Source: Lycorma delicatula (Eukaryota; Arthropoda; Insecta; Hemiptera; Fulgoridae). Taken from it: a stretch of DNA of 64,000 nucleotides. The notes under the pieces are model-generated. The model saw only the letters and a program-made list of their open reading frames with translations, was not told the DNA's origin and did not search any database. Positions within the stretch are counted from its first letter, which is position 1; each line of letters begins with the position of its first letter. Below are positions 20,936-33,440 of the stretch, in pieces. The DNA lies in NCBI RefSeq assembly GCF_047948215.1, contig NC_134458.1:140968036-141032035 (forward strand). Reading direction: 5' to 3'. Position numbers and translations under genes: made by a program.

Positions 20936-22730
20936 AACAGATTATTAAATAATATTTTTCAAAAAAACATTTCTGCTCACTAAAAATTTTTAAATGTACA
21001 AATTTTAATCAATGCCGTTTATAGAATTTATTTATAACTCTTTACCTAAAGTAAAGAATATATGTAAATGGATATTGTTTTTTAATTTTATCTTGAGTAA
21101 ATTGTTAAAAAGAATTATGATGAAACTATTGCTTTGAAGAAAACTTTCGATAGCTGTAAAAAATTATATAAAAAATTATCCGTTTTTTTAAATTTGAACG
21201 ATTTAAAGATATACTATTGAAATTAGAAAAGCAATCTGTTCCAAGTTATCTTTTTATTTTTGAAAAATTTATTTAATTAGTATTAATACTTTAAATGAGA
21301 CACAATTAACTTTTGACTAGTCTTAAATGTATATTTTATATTCCTATTTATATTGGCGAGACTTGGTAGTTACGCAACTACTCGTTGCTGGTTTCTACTC
21401 GTTGCTGGTTTTTACAATTGATGACTGGTGTCTCTAGTATCAAAAATACATTCTTAATGTATTTTAAAAAAATAACAAAAAAAATAAGTGGTTTCTACAA
21501 AAATCACAAAAAAAAAGTGTTACATAAAATAAAATAAATATTACATATCTTTTCTTTCATCTTTTTACAATGAAAATTTATTCAATTTAAATGTACAACA
21601 TAAGTATAACAAAAGAAAAAAATATTAGACGTTCCAATTATTTTGTAAAAAACTAAATTCCGTAAAAAAGTGCCTTTACAGTGAATAAGCCAGAAAGTTT
21701 CACCTGTTATAATTTATTTGCTAAATTGCAAAGAAAATGATCATAAAAAAAATAATATAAAAAATTATGTTTAATTTTCATTAATAACGATAATGAAATA
21801 ATTATTTGTAACAGATATAATCATTTTTTATAATAATTGTTACTAATACTCATGTAATAAATAGCATGTTTAATGTTATTTATTTAATAATTTCACATTT
21901 AGAAACAGTATTACTTATCCTTTTTCAGTCCAATGACCTAATTCCCATCGGTAATCTTCTTTTCAATTAGACTCCAGAAAAACTGATCACTGGTAAGTAA
22001 ATACTGTGTTGTAGTTACTATGCAACCCTAAACATGAAATAACTTCATTCATAATAACTAATTTAAAAATGTATTTAATTAAAATAAAATAACATTTTAA
22101 TGAAAAAACATTGAAAAAACATAGAATTCTGTTTTACTTCTGAACAATATTTTATGAAGTTTAAGTTTATTGTTTCACGTATTGGTTAGTCGATGGAAAA
22201 AAATTATTTAATTAAAAATCTGCAACTTCTAATAAAAAATTATCTACTGAATACCAGAGTATATTTTTTAAAGATTTTATGACTTGGAAGAGGGGAGGAA
22301 GCAGGTACTTTTAAAAAATATGGTTTTATTTTTGTATTGTAAACATTAACCGTAAATTTATCTTACTTATTTTCCGTTACTTTTATTCAGGTTATGGTTT
22401 ATGAAATAATTCTTTAAAAAAAAATTATTATCTTAAGTAGTATAATATGTTCACCGACCGCCTTGTTTTAAATAACAATTAGGATACCTACAATAACACG
22501 ATTAAGAATGTATTAAAGAATATTATTGCAACGTCCAAGGGTGACCAACGTCCAAAGGGTCCTCCCTTTCATCGTGTTTTTTCATTAAATCCTCTCTTTT
22601 TACTAATAAATTTCTCATTAAACGCGCATTCATAATCGGAAACATACGTTTATATTCACCGCCATTTTCACTACCTCGTTATTTAATGTTTGTTTACGTT
22701 TACATTCTCCGCCACCCATCGTAGTTTGTT
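20936..22730. other. AT-rich spacer
   Basis: No gene seen. A 17-bp unit (CTACTCGTTGCTGGTTT) is repeated twice in tandem at 21378-21411. The part from about 22450 to 22730 is somewhat less AT-rich and could be eroded Tigger sequence continuing into the next feature. Confidence 0.4.
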
Positions 22731-22914
22731 ACATTGATATTTTATTTTAAAACAGCTTCTGTTTACGTATACAGTATATTTCTTGTATTATAATAGATAA
22801 TGATGGCGTAAAAATTTACGGTTACGAGGTGGCAACTCGGAAGTGCTGCATAACTCGGTTGTAATGAGCATATTTGATCGGTCCCTTGAATCTCGTTTTA
22901 ACCAAGTTTTACTG
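22731..22914 (+). mobile_element. Tigger 3' end, second copy
   Basis: Matches 18402-18585 closely, including ATTATAATAGATAATGA, GGTTACGAGGTGG, GGTCCCTTGAATCTCGTT and the terminal GTTTTACTG. It ends at 22914 and is followed by TA and then MITE family M sequence, exactly at the site where MITE copy a at 16517 is interrupted. No transposase is left. Confidence 0.8.
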
Positions 22915-23055
22915 TACTTTGGAGGAAATATTCGGGTAACCGATAAAAGTTTAAAAATAATAATTTTTTGAATTTTGTAAACTTTTTTTTGGTTTATTTT
23001 CATGTATCATTATTTTTTCACTAAATATGAATAAATAACCGCTGCCAGAAAAGTA

Positions 23056-24235
23056 CAGTGTTCAAAAAGTGACGCAACCTTATGAGAAAAAATGTTTCCT
23101 TCTTTTGTTGTCGGTTTAATTGAGGAAAATGGAATACTCAATGCAGCAGAGAATATTCATTGCCTCCCTACACATTAGGTGTGCCAGTTATGCGCAGATC
23201 CAGAATGCCTTCCCAGAAAAGTGTGTTGTGGATGCACCAAACAAGTCCTCCATCAAGCGACTGTACGACAAATTCCAAGAGACAGGAAATGTGACAGTGC
23301 TGCCAGAAATGGTTGACCGAATGTCCTAATACCAGAAAAGTTGATCGACATGCAAGCTGCAAATTCTGTTAGTCCCAAAACGTCTGTACGACGCCTATCT
23401 AGCCAGTCTGGTCTCTCCGTTGGTAGTGTTCACGCAGTATCATGCAAGTGTTTAAAGATGCATCCGTCAGAATTCGTGTTTTTCACGAGTTGTTACCTAC
23501 AGACACTGAAAAACGTGTATTTTTTTGTCAGTGGTTCATGTTATCTGTAACGCCAGGTGAGGAGGAACTCGATAATTGATTCTGGTTTTACGAGGCATGG
23601 TTTCACCTTGATGGATACGTGAGTGCACAGAATTCACGCATTTGGTGTACGGAAAATCCACATCAGCTGCACAAGACTTCTCTACACGGACAAAAATTGA
23701 ATGTTTGGTGTGCAACGTCACATAACATTCTTTCATTGCACAGTGAACAATGAGCGCTACATACAGATGGTGGAACAATTTGTGAACACTATACCTGCAG
23801 AGCGGTTTGAGTACACTTGGTTTCAGGAGGACAATGCTACGGCACAAACAGCCAACAACACTGTGGCTTTCTTGGATGAGTGTTTTCATGGACAAATGCT
23901 TTCGAAGGGGTTGTGGTTCCCTCGGTCTGATTTATCTCCACAAATGCTTTCGAAGGGGTTGTGGTTCCCTCGGTCTGATTTATCTCCTCCTGACTTTTTC
24001 TTGTGGGGATACCTTAAGGATGCAGCTAACAAAACTCATCCTCATATCGGTCCCGAATTGCAGAGCGAAATTAAACGATATGTCGCTGAAATTCCTCAAC
24101 AGACGTTACGACATATGTTTAAGAGCATGCAACGTCGTATTCAATAATGTGAATCGCATAATGGAGGCCACTTGTAACAACTACTCTTAACTTACTCATT
24201 TTCCCATAAGGTCGCGTCACTTTTTGAATACTCTG
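23056..24235 (+). mobile_element. Mariner-type DNA transposon, 1180 bp, complete ends
   Basis: Terminal inverted repeats are clear: CAGTGTTCAAAAAGTGACGC at the left and the complement of CAGAGTATTCAAAAAGTGAC at the right, continuing for about 30 bp (both followed by a version of GACCTTATGGG). TA is duplicated at 23054-23055 and 24236-24237. It has jumped into the terminal repeat of a MITE. The transposase inside is broken, but the ends look good enough that it could have been mobilised in trans. Confidence 0.93.
23120..24147 (+). pseudogene. Mariner-like transposase, broken
   Basis: The N terminus from the Met at 23132 (MEYSMQQRIFIASLHI) and SSIKRLYDKFQETGNV form the helix-turn-helix DNA-binding part seen in a DUF4817-type mariner family. 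The middle is split by stops. The first catalytic block, normally with Asp before EAWFHL, reads FYEAWFHLDGYVS near 23585, so that Asp seems lost. The last piece (23701-24147) keeps WFQEDNATAQTA with the second Asp, and SPPDFFLWGYLKDA with the third. A 48-bp in-frame tandem duplication at 23893-23988 doubles 16 residues just before the third Asp. Confidence 0.88.
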
Positions 24236-24256
24236 TATTACAACTTTGTTGTCAGC

Positions 24257-26132
24257 TTTTTTTTATCGTGTATTGTTGCTTAATGTAATCTATTTCTGTA
24301 TATACGTAATATAGTATATACAGTAAGTATACTGCATATATGAAAATATGGAAGTATATGTGACTATATGAATATAAAAACACTTTCAAATAGTGTTTAT
24401 ATAATTCTTTTTACAATAATTTTTTTATAGTTTTTAAGCACATATCATTATTGTTTTGCAAATTGATCGCTGGAACTTCATACTGATGTAAATTCTAAAC
24501 TTCAAATTTTTAATACAACACTACTGAAAATAAAAATAAAAATTATTTGATAAGAATTGCTTTTTGCATAATTATGCAGCAAGTATGCAATCAAGTCTGG
24601 TAATCCTTAAATAACTTTTCAACAATTAAGCATAGAAAAATGAAATTTAGAAACTTCTTCAAACTTAAGGATCTGTTTTTTACTGCACCCCCAAGCCATC
24701 TTGAAAGACAACTCAAAAATTTGAAATGGAAAGAGTAGCACTGTGGCATATAATTTTAAAAGTAATTAAAAAACTCTTTCTCAGAATTGCACAAGAAGAC
24801 CGACTTTTTGTTTCCGACGCCCTCACTATTTTTCAGTCAGAAATGCGCTGATTTTCAGAGTACAACACACTGCATACATTCGATTAATAAGTATACCCTA
24901 CACACAAGAATCAATTTTCAATTCACTTATTCCATAAGCGCGTATGAAAAATACACCATTACACAGTTACATAACCTCAAATTGAGTTCGTTTATCTGAA
25001 CATTAAATTGAGTGTAACTCAGGAATGTCTCAACCTATCTTCATAAAATTATCATATGCATATCTTAAGATACATTACTACAACATATCTAAATTTCAAT
25101 GAAATTTATCAAGTAATTTTGGATATTTTCAAGCCACAAAAATTTATACATAGGCCTACATAACTACATTTTAATGGAAACTACATTTTAATGAATGGTA
25201 TTTTTGTACTTCTCATACCTAAAAACGTAAAGAGAATTCATTTCACCACCCGTCTCACCGTACGACCGAAAGTAATACCGTATTTTTCTTAATGAAAAGT
25301 CAATAAAAAAATTTTGATTTAAAAACCTTTGGATTATGACACCCTAACCAAAATGATGACCATTTGATATTTTATAGCTATTTTCAAAAGTTTTCCACAG
25401 TACCTGTTAAATAACTACTCAATAGTGAAACATTAAAAGTATAAAATTTAGCAGATGTTTCTACCTCAAAATAATCTATTTTTCGGTATGAGACACTACT
25501 TTGTACGTATGTAGGACATGTTTTGAAACTACCTGTGAAAAATATTAAATAGTCTCCATTGTGGTTAAGGTTGTCATTGTTTGAGGTTTTTTATGTAAAC
25601 GTTTTTTTATCAATCATGTCTTAAATGGTGTATCACAATCCTTTCCTTTCCATTAAATATTTTTAAGTTTCCCCTCATGATGGCTTGGGACTGTAGTTGA
25701 CTTATACTAAAGAATAGATAGTTTGGAAGATTATTTTATTCTATGTTTAACTATTAAAAAGTTTTTAAGGGTTGCCACACTTATTAATATTGTAAGTACG
25801 TAAATACAGAAAGCAACTTGAAACCTCCAAGAAGTTCCACCGATCAACTGAAACGTTTTTACCTTCTTAATTTTTGAATTAAAAAGAATTTTCTTAATTT
25901 TTGTTGTAAATGCGATCTTATTCACACTACACCAAGTTTCTAACAATTTTTATAAAATGTTAATCCATTTATTTTCATGTAAAACAGCCTACATCAAAGA
26001 GCTACAAATATATATGTTTTTAATTATTAAAAATTTTCTAAGCTCACACTTTTTAAAAACCATTCATACGATGTTGAAGAAACGATTATATTTTTATTGC
26101 TGTGTTGCATAAAGCGAAATATACATTACCTC
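24257..26132. other. AT-rich spacer
   Basis: No gene recognised. A short tandem repeat (AACTACATTTTAATG twice) is at about 25160-25195. A 70-codon open frame at 24787-24999 has no protein-like features I can name. Confidence 0.4.
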
Positions 26133-26218
26133 TCTGTGGCGTAGTAGTCTCTCTACCTTCAATCTGAACATTCTGGCCGGATTGGAGGGCCAATCAGACA
26201 TGTTATTCTTTAAATACT
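26133..26218 (+). repeat. SINE family B head, diverged
   Basis: CTCTGTGGCGTAGTAGTCTC then CTACCTTCAATCTGAACATT, GGAGGGCCAATCAGACATGT matches the layout of the SINE at 14541 (A-box region, CTTTCATCCGGAGG, GGTCAGGCAT). The B box is again missing. Strongly diverged, so an old copy. Confidence 0.5.
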
Positions 26219-26640
26219 ACAAAATTCACTATTATTTCATCAGTAAATTTTATTCGGCGCATCCTAATTCTGCTGTTTAAAATAAATAATTATATTTTGC
26301 GTAGCAGCATTTGAATTTTTCACAACAAATTACTTAGTATTAGGCTGTGTGTATTAAAAGTACAGATCGGTGAAATTTGAACACACAATTAATTTCTATT
26401 AAAGGGGGGAAAAATAATAGACGGTGGTAGATTTCACCGGTGATAAGTAAAAGATAAAAAGATACGGCAATGGTTGCATGTGAAAAAAGTTTCACATGTT
26501 TAGCATGCGACAAGTCCCATATTCTTACAATTCCAGCGACATTCTGGTCATGCCTTGCCGTAAGGGTTGGTCATATCAAAAGTTGTTTCAGACAAACATT
26601 TTAGGTAATGTTTAGAAGACTAACTTCCACTTTAAACCGA
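26219..26640. other. AT-rich spacer with a hairpin
   Basis: CATGTGAAA and TTTCACATG form a nine-base-pair hairpin around a four-base loop at 26477-26498. No gene. Confidence 0.5.
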
Positions 26641-27240
26641 TTCAATACTGTGCCTATTAAGCGAGGTATAATTTTTTGTGTCTTCGAAACCCCATTTTTT
26701 CCACCCCCTGGACCAATAGTTGGAGATATCAAAAAACTTTATTTTTTTTTTAAATTTAGACCCTTATCCAAAGAACAGTAGGAACTTTAAACGAATTTAA
26801 AGGAAGTTATAGTGATTTTTTTTTCGAAAAAGCCCCCCATGGTCCGATTTTTCCTATTAACGAACTTGACTGAGATTTTAGGTCTTTTTATTTTATGTAT
26901 CAATTTGAAAGTGATTGGCACAAAATAACGGCACTTATCGTGTCCACAAGAAAGTGAAATATATATATATATATATAAACTTTTGAACTGACGGTGGTTT
27001 TGGGGTCTGGGGGGATATGAAATGCGGTGGTTTTGGGGTCTGGGGGGATATGAAATGCGAAGATATGTCGAAATCTTCCAGAAGTCGAATCATGGTACCC
27101 ATTACAATAGGTAGCTTTCTTATGAAATCTACCTAAAAAGATGAAAGAGTGTGTTCGATAGGAGAGTGAGAAAAATTCGTATAAATTAACAGTATTATTA
27201 TGCTCTTCATTTGGTCATTGTAACACATAAGTCTAATACG
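26641..27240. repeat. Probable dispersed repeat with G-rich tandem duplication
   Basis: A run of moderately GC-rich, homopolymer-studded sequence (CCATTTTTTCCACCCCCTGG and similar) interrupted by (AT)n at about 26958-26978. At 26992-27057 a 33-bp unit with GGTGGTTTTGGGGTCTGGGG is duplicated exactly. Class unknown. Confidence 0.4.
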
Positions 27241-30200
27241 GAGTTACGGTGCTGAAGATTTTACCTTATATATTACGGAAAAATATGTATTATAATTTTT
27301 TTTTTTAACGTAATAAAATACTTTATACAGTTAATTTTACACGTTTTTTTTGTCCTATTGCGTATTTATAAAAAATGAATTATTAAAATAAAATTGGCTG
27401 GCATACGTGAAATTAAATGAATGACCTTACACATACAGCTGCTATTTATTGTAAAAATATTTAATTAAACATATTTTTTTCTAAATTTTATGTATGTGTA
27501 CAAGCTGATGCTCTAGGCAGAGTTACTTTCTCTCAAAATAATTATGCCTGTTCATTATATAGTAAATCAATACGGTGAAAAGAGTGCAGTGATTTCGAAG
27601 AGTGCAGATTTCACTTTAGAATTGAGTATCACTTACATTTAATTTTTTTGGCATGTTTATATCGAACAAAATATTTGGCCCAGTGAAAGGGACAACGCGA
27701 AACTACTTCACTTCTTACGTTTTTTTAATCATTCTGGTATGAAAAATAAAAATAATAACCTGCATCTCAAGAAAAATCACTACAATCTTTTTGATTTTAG
27801 CGCTTAACATACATATGTAAGTACGTTGGAACATGGTGAATGTTAAGAAACCAGTTATTATTCGTAAGTAAAAGAAGAAAATGAATTAACCAATTCTTCA
27901 AGGCTTCGTACGCTTTCTGTAATAGTAGATAGTAAAATTACTGTAAAGTATAACAGATAGAAAGTAACTGGCCACTTTCCCATAAATCATGTTTGAAGTG
28001 ATTCTTTAACGGTATCCAGATTTTTTCAATAAAACCTGAAATATGGGTATTACTTATGACTTAGATTTTCTTGCTACCGTGATGGATGAAATAATAGATG
28101 ATATTTAACACATTTTGATTATTTATATTAATTCAGATTTCTTAAATTATTTGAATATTAAATTTTTTTACCAGGACTAATTGATTAATAGTTGTACTAA
28201 AAAGGAAAAGTACTCCTTGTAAATAGACTCAATAAAGGTATTGAAATTAGATAGAACCATAGGAATGACATCGAGTATAGAGGTTAGGTTAGGTTGCAAG
28301 AAAAATGAGTAGAGAAGAAAGATGGAGAAAGTGGGTGAAGGAAGGCGTGAGTCTGTGGTTTAAAAAGTAAAACAAGACATACTGACAGATAGAATGCCAG
28401 ACTACGATGCATAGTTATAGATAAAGGAGACAGCCAGAAAATATTGAATAAAACTGTAATATATTAATGAACAGGAATAAACAAAGGCAGGAAGGCGTTC
28501 TTAAATGACCTGGAGGCTATGAAGTCATAATTTGTGTATAAACACGTGTAACATACATTGTTGCAAATACAACTGTTATGCTTATAATACTGTACAGTAT
28601 TTGCAAATAACCTAAAAAAAAATTTTTAACCTGAAGCTATTTTTAAGCAATATTTGTATTGATTTGCTAACTTACTAAGAACAAAAACAACCACAAAGAA
28701 CTCACACACAAACACATACGCACACGCGCTTGCGCGAACACACATTATTTAACAAACAATAAAATGTAATCGAATGTTTTTCTATATTTCTAATTAAACA
28801 AATCAACCTAATTTTCGGTGTAAAAGTGGATTTTTACTTGTCACCCCACATTTCACTTCTTAAAATAAGTAATAAATGGGTGTAATTCTGTTGTTGTTGT
28901 TTTTTTTACTTGCCATAAAATTTTGTTTATATACAATTTACAAACTATTTTGTATACGTAAGTGAATGTGCGCACGCAAGATTTTGCGTGTGCGGTTCTA
29001 TTCTCTTTCTTCTTGTATATCTTTTTATAAATATATGACCTTGTTTTTAACAAAGAGAGGTCATATCATCAAGTTTTATTCTTTCAAGCGACAAAATCTT
29101 TGCTGTTAGTAATGGTAATGTTACAAAGAAAATATTATATTTTTTAAAATATCATCATTTGATATAGCATTTTATAAGTGATCTTCTACAATTTATTTTT
29201 CTTTAATAAAGAATTTTTTTTTATTTCATAGAAGTGGCAAGATATTTGAAATAGTCTTTTATATTAACTGTAATAAGCTACATAACGGCTATGTGCACTA
29301 ATAAATCATCTTGCATTTTTTCGAATCGTTACACAATAGATTGCTAACGCATGAATGGGTATGATAGCAAAAGATGAAAAAGAGAAAAGAAATAAGTAAT
29401 ATGTTCTGAAGTTTATTTTTTAATTTACTTTTGATTCTCTTTTATCTTATTTGTAAAAAAAAAATTACAAGGCTTTCTTTTGTAGCTTTTCCTGCACAAA
29501 TAACCCAAGGTTCATAATCGACCGAATAAATTTTTTTTACAAAAAAAATCTAATATAAAAAAAGAAGAAATGATCATGAAAAATAGATAAGCACTAAAAA
29601 CCAAAATACAATGTGAATAGGAAGTAAAGGAGTATCATTATGTTGTTTTCAATAACGCTGAGAGAGATATAACAAAAAAAGACAAAAACGATTACACAGA
29701 AAGCAATTTACAGGTCTAATAAAATCTAATAGCTAACAAAATTATAAATTTGGATGTAAAAGGTAGCCGATTACCAGTATAAAACCAAAAATAATAAGAT
29801 GATAAGAAAAATAGAAGCAAAGAGAAACCTCAAAGAAACAAACAACAACTGAATGGTTGTATAAAGGGCCTAAATTATTAATAAATTATAAAATAAATCT
29901 TAAAAAATATAAATAAAAATAGACAAAATTAAAATAATTGTTGAAAACTATCATCATAGAAAAAAACATAACTTTTGTGCGTAAATGTAAAACGCCTTCT
30001 ACTCGAATTGAAAATTGAATACATTATTATTCTACACAACGAATACATTATCTGCTCGCACAACACACACTCGACTAACCTGTCAGTCGTAAACATATTG
30101 TCGATCAAAATTCTTCGATCAATGCCATGTTCCATCGTAAGACAATTTATGTAGCGAACTGAAGTATTGCCAAAGTAACAAAAACAAGTAACAAAAAAAC

Positions 30201-30284
30201 CTTACGATCACCTGATTAGTACTTATTATTTATTTTTTTGTTACGGTCTCGAAAATACTACGCAATGTTTAACAATGAAATAAA
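27241..30284. other. AT-rich spacer
   Basis: No gene recognised. About 28270-28520 is purine-rich and less AT-rich, with many stops in all frames. An alternating purine-pyrimidine stretch (ACACACAAACACATACGCAC and onward) lies at about 28698-28745. Confidence 0.4.
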
Positions 30285-30362
30285 ATGATTGGTAATAAAA
30301 TATCAGACCCTCTCCGGGAATCGAATGCGAGACTAGCTTAACTAGACGCCAGTATATAAAAT
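30285..30362 (-). repeat. Possible SINE fragment (tRNA-like head)
   Basis: On the minus strand GGCGTCTAGTTAAGCTAGTC, then GCATTCGATTCCCGGAGAGG, gives a B-box-like element followed by GTCTGATATTTTAT, similar to the GGTCAGGCATGGCATTTT layout of family B. No clear A box. Weak. Confidence 0.35.
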
Positions 30363-32154
30363 TACTGAATCAACTGGCTTTACATTTTCATTTACCTTAT
30401 ATAATGTCATCCTCAATAAATTTAAGTTAAACATTTCTAGATTTTATATGTGAGAAATTTGGGTTGAATGAGTCAAATCAAATTTTTAAAGGAAGATTAG
30501 TCAAAGAAATAATAATACTGCTAACATTATGCTTAGTTGGCATAAGGTTTTTGGTAAAACATCTATGTAAATCATATTTATGTTAAATCCCTAATCCGAT
30601 GTGGTATTTACTTTATAATTTGGTTCATCTGATAAGAATTTTCCAAATTGAAAATTTACAATTAGAATGATTATAGAAAAGAAAAACCAAAAAGATATCT
30701 GTGGGGAAATTTTATGTGAAGATGTAAAACATTAGTATCTTTCATTTATTTTTAGATTTAACCGCATATGGAAATACCAATGCTCTATAATGAAAAACTG
30801 GAAACCATATAAAAATAAATCATAAAAATAACAAAGGCTGTTTCTTTAGCGTCAATATTTCGAAAATATTAACAAAATCACAGACTATATTATGTGACGT
30901 GAATTAAAACGCTTATCTTTAATCATTATATCTTATGAATTAATAATTAATTATTTTGCATCGATTACTGGTACAAAACATTTATCTTTTACCGTGTTAA
31001 AACTTTTTATTTTACATTTTACTTGTGTTTTGAAATATATTTGAAAAGAATCTGTACAATTATGGAAAACTACGTTTTTACGGAAATAACAATTCCGTTT
31101 TTCCGTTAGTAAAATTGTAAAGTTCTTTAACTTCGTTATGAGATGTTAATGTTTAAAATGATTAAAATGTTAAGTTAATTTTTTTATTCTAACTTAAACT
31201 AGAATTTTACCAGTATTTTAAATATAAAAAAAAATTCAAGATGGTTAAGATGTAAGGTAAAAATAGGATTATTTATTCTGCACTGAACCAAAAGTTTTAA
31301 TAGCGCTATTACAGTACATAATAAAAAAATACATTTTTACGTAAAATAATAATTGACTGAAAAAAAGATTTTGCTCAAACATGGTTTATAAAAACCCACT
31401 TTAAAATCTAAATCAAGGTGACCTTTTTTTCAAAACAGTGAAAAAATCCAAGCCAATATCTTACAATTGTTTTGAATTTACATTTATTAAAACGTTTTTT
31501 GTGAATTGTTTCTATCACAATAGCAATTTATCCTCCTTTTAAACACATTAAACAATTATATCTTTCCTTAAATTAAGTTCATAAGCGGGAAAATAATTTT
31601 TATTGTTTAAGGTTTGTTCATGTTAATTTTATCGTTCCTGAGTTTTATTTAGTTTTATCTACCCAAAAGGTGCATTATGTTAGGGTACGTGTATTTTAAA
31701 ATAGTTTAGATATTTTTAAAAAGTTAATTTACTCTTTCAATTGAGATTAATTATAAAGATAACATTTTTTTGTATTTATTATTGTTATTTTTTATCCCTA
31801 TTCTAAAAATATTTATATTATTCTGTTTCTTAAATATTGTTTAATTGTTTATGTTAGTTTTTTTTTTCATATACACATTTATACTTTTCTCTTTATCTAC
31901 TGATGATGACTGTTTAATAAGCATTTAAAAGAACAATGTAGATTTTGATTTTAAGTAAAAATAAAAACATTCTCAAACGGTCTTTGAGTGTAATCTTGTT
32001 TTAAAACCGTTACAGTACGTACGTAATTCAATTTAACAACGTAAATTGAAAAAGAGATAATGAAATGGAAAAATCTCCTTTAAAAAAGATTGGAATTTCC
32101 ATCCTCCATCAGGACAGAATACCATCACTTCACGTAAGACTAGAACAGAGCATT
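30363..32154. other. AT-rich spacer
   Basis: Nothing recognised. Confidence 0.4.
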
Positions 32155-32388
32155 CTTAGTAAAGGCAGTTATTTTTATACGGATTTGAATACTACTAAAT
32201 CGTGTATACCAGTGTTCTTTGGTGGTTAGGTTTCAGTTAATCACACATCTCAGGAATGGTCGACTGAGACTGTACAAAACTACACTTCATTTATATTCAT
32301 TCATACATACCATCCTCATTCATCCTCTGAAGTAATAATACCTTACGATGGTTCCGGTGACTAAACAGAAAAAGAAAAGAAAGAACAG
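32155..32388 (+). repeat. SINE family A, 5' truncated copy
   Basis: Starts within the end of the tRNA-like head (AGTAAAGGCAGTTATTTTTA) and continues with ACGGATTTGAATACT, GTGTTCTTTGGTGGTTAGG, TTAATCACACATCTCAGGAA, GAGACTGTACAAAACTACAC, and CATCCTCTGAAGTAATAATA, ending in GAAAAAGAAAAGAAAG. Same family as 19631-19910 (opposite strand) and 51537-51820. Confidence 0.85.
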
Positions 32389-32467
32389 AGCATAAACCTT
32401 GAACAACTATTTCGCGGTAAAACGTAAATTGTAAAATTCTTTCTAAGATTTTATACTTAAATAAAAG

Positions 32468-33440
32468 CTGACAACAAAATTGTAATACTTTCCTGGCATT
32501 GGTTATTCTTTTATAGTGGAAAAATTGTGATTATAAAAAAGTTACCTAAGTTTTCTTTTTTAATATGGGGGTAATTTATTATGTTTTATGATAAAATTAT
32601 CATTATATGTTTAATAAACAAAAAAAGGTTTAAAAATTCCAAAAAAGGTGTTTTTTTTCCTGCTGCATCACTTCCAAAATCACATTCCAAGAAATTCTTT
32701 TGATTTTTCTACGTTAACTATGTTAAATGGAAAAAAGTAAAACAATTTCCACTGAAAAATAATCAACCAATAAAGAGTTACCTAAGACTTCGTTTTTAGG
32801 GGTAGGGGGTGTGTGAATTATGATGACATTTTATTGTAATATTACTATTAAAAATGTATTATTTAAATTTTTAATTACATTAAAATTATAAATAAACCAG
32901 AAACAATTTTAAGAAATAAAAAAAATTAATATTTTCAAACTTTGATCTGTTCCTCATCCCCAATATTGTCCCCAAAGTATTTTTTATTTTTTGATCACTT
33001 GCACTACTACTATGCCTAGGAAGAACATTAAAAAAATTGGTTAAAAATATGCAATAAATAAAAAGTTATCTTTTTCGATTTTTGGGGAAGGGAAAGAATT
33101 TGGAGGGAAAATCTTTTTAAACATGGTAAGATAAGCCATGCACCCATGTACTGAACTTAGTATAAAGTAGAATTATGTTAAAAACTATCTACCCTATCCC
33201 CTGGAGATATTGACCCCAAAATTTTACCAATAAATTGCCCCATATAGGAGTCTGTACAAAATTTCATCAAAATCGGTTAATCCAGTCAAAAGTTTTTAAA
33301 TTTCAAACACGCTAACATATGTAAGTACGTTCGACAATGACCCCTTCACTTTTAAATTTTTTTTTTGGGGTCCCTGGTCATTAAACGTTTAAAAAAAAAA
33401 CATACCCTATCTATGAAGCCAGAAAAATAAAAGTTACTCC
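32468..33440 (-). mobile_element. MITE family M, copy c (long form)
   Basis: The left edge is a family terminal repeat, GACAACAAAATTGTAATACT then TTCCTGGCATTGGTTATTC. On the minus strand the body contains CCTAGGCATAGTAGTAGTGC, TACTTTGGGGACAATATTGG and CCCCTACCCCTAAAAACG. The other end near 33370-33440 has GACCAGGGACCCC like copy a. There is no coding frame. The right boundary is approximate. Confidence 0.65.

Larger units (their letters stand above)
22915..24256 (+). mobile_element. MITE family M, copy b (right portion), split by a mariner
   Basis: MITE sequence resumes with TACTTTGGAGGAAATATTCG and reaches its terminal repeat GAATAAATAACCGCTGCCAG then AAAAGTA at 23055. The terminal repeat is interrupted by the mariner at 23056-24235 and continues at 24236 with TATTACAACTTTGTTGTCAG. 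Compared with copy c at 32468, whose terminal repeat reads uninterrupted, the join is exact, with TA duplicated. Confidence 0.8.

Noticed and set aside
24787..24999. 70-codon frame
   Set aside because: No motif, typical of chance in this region.
28278..28295. Short GGTTAGGTTAGG word, like the insect telomere repeat
   Set aside because: Only about two units; far too short to call a telomeric array.
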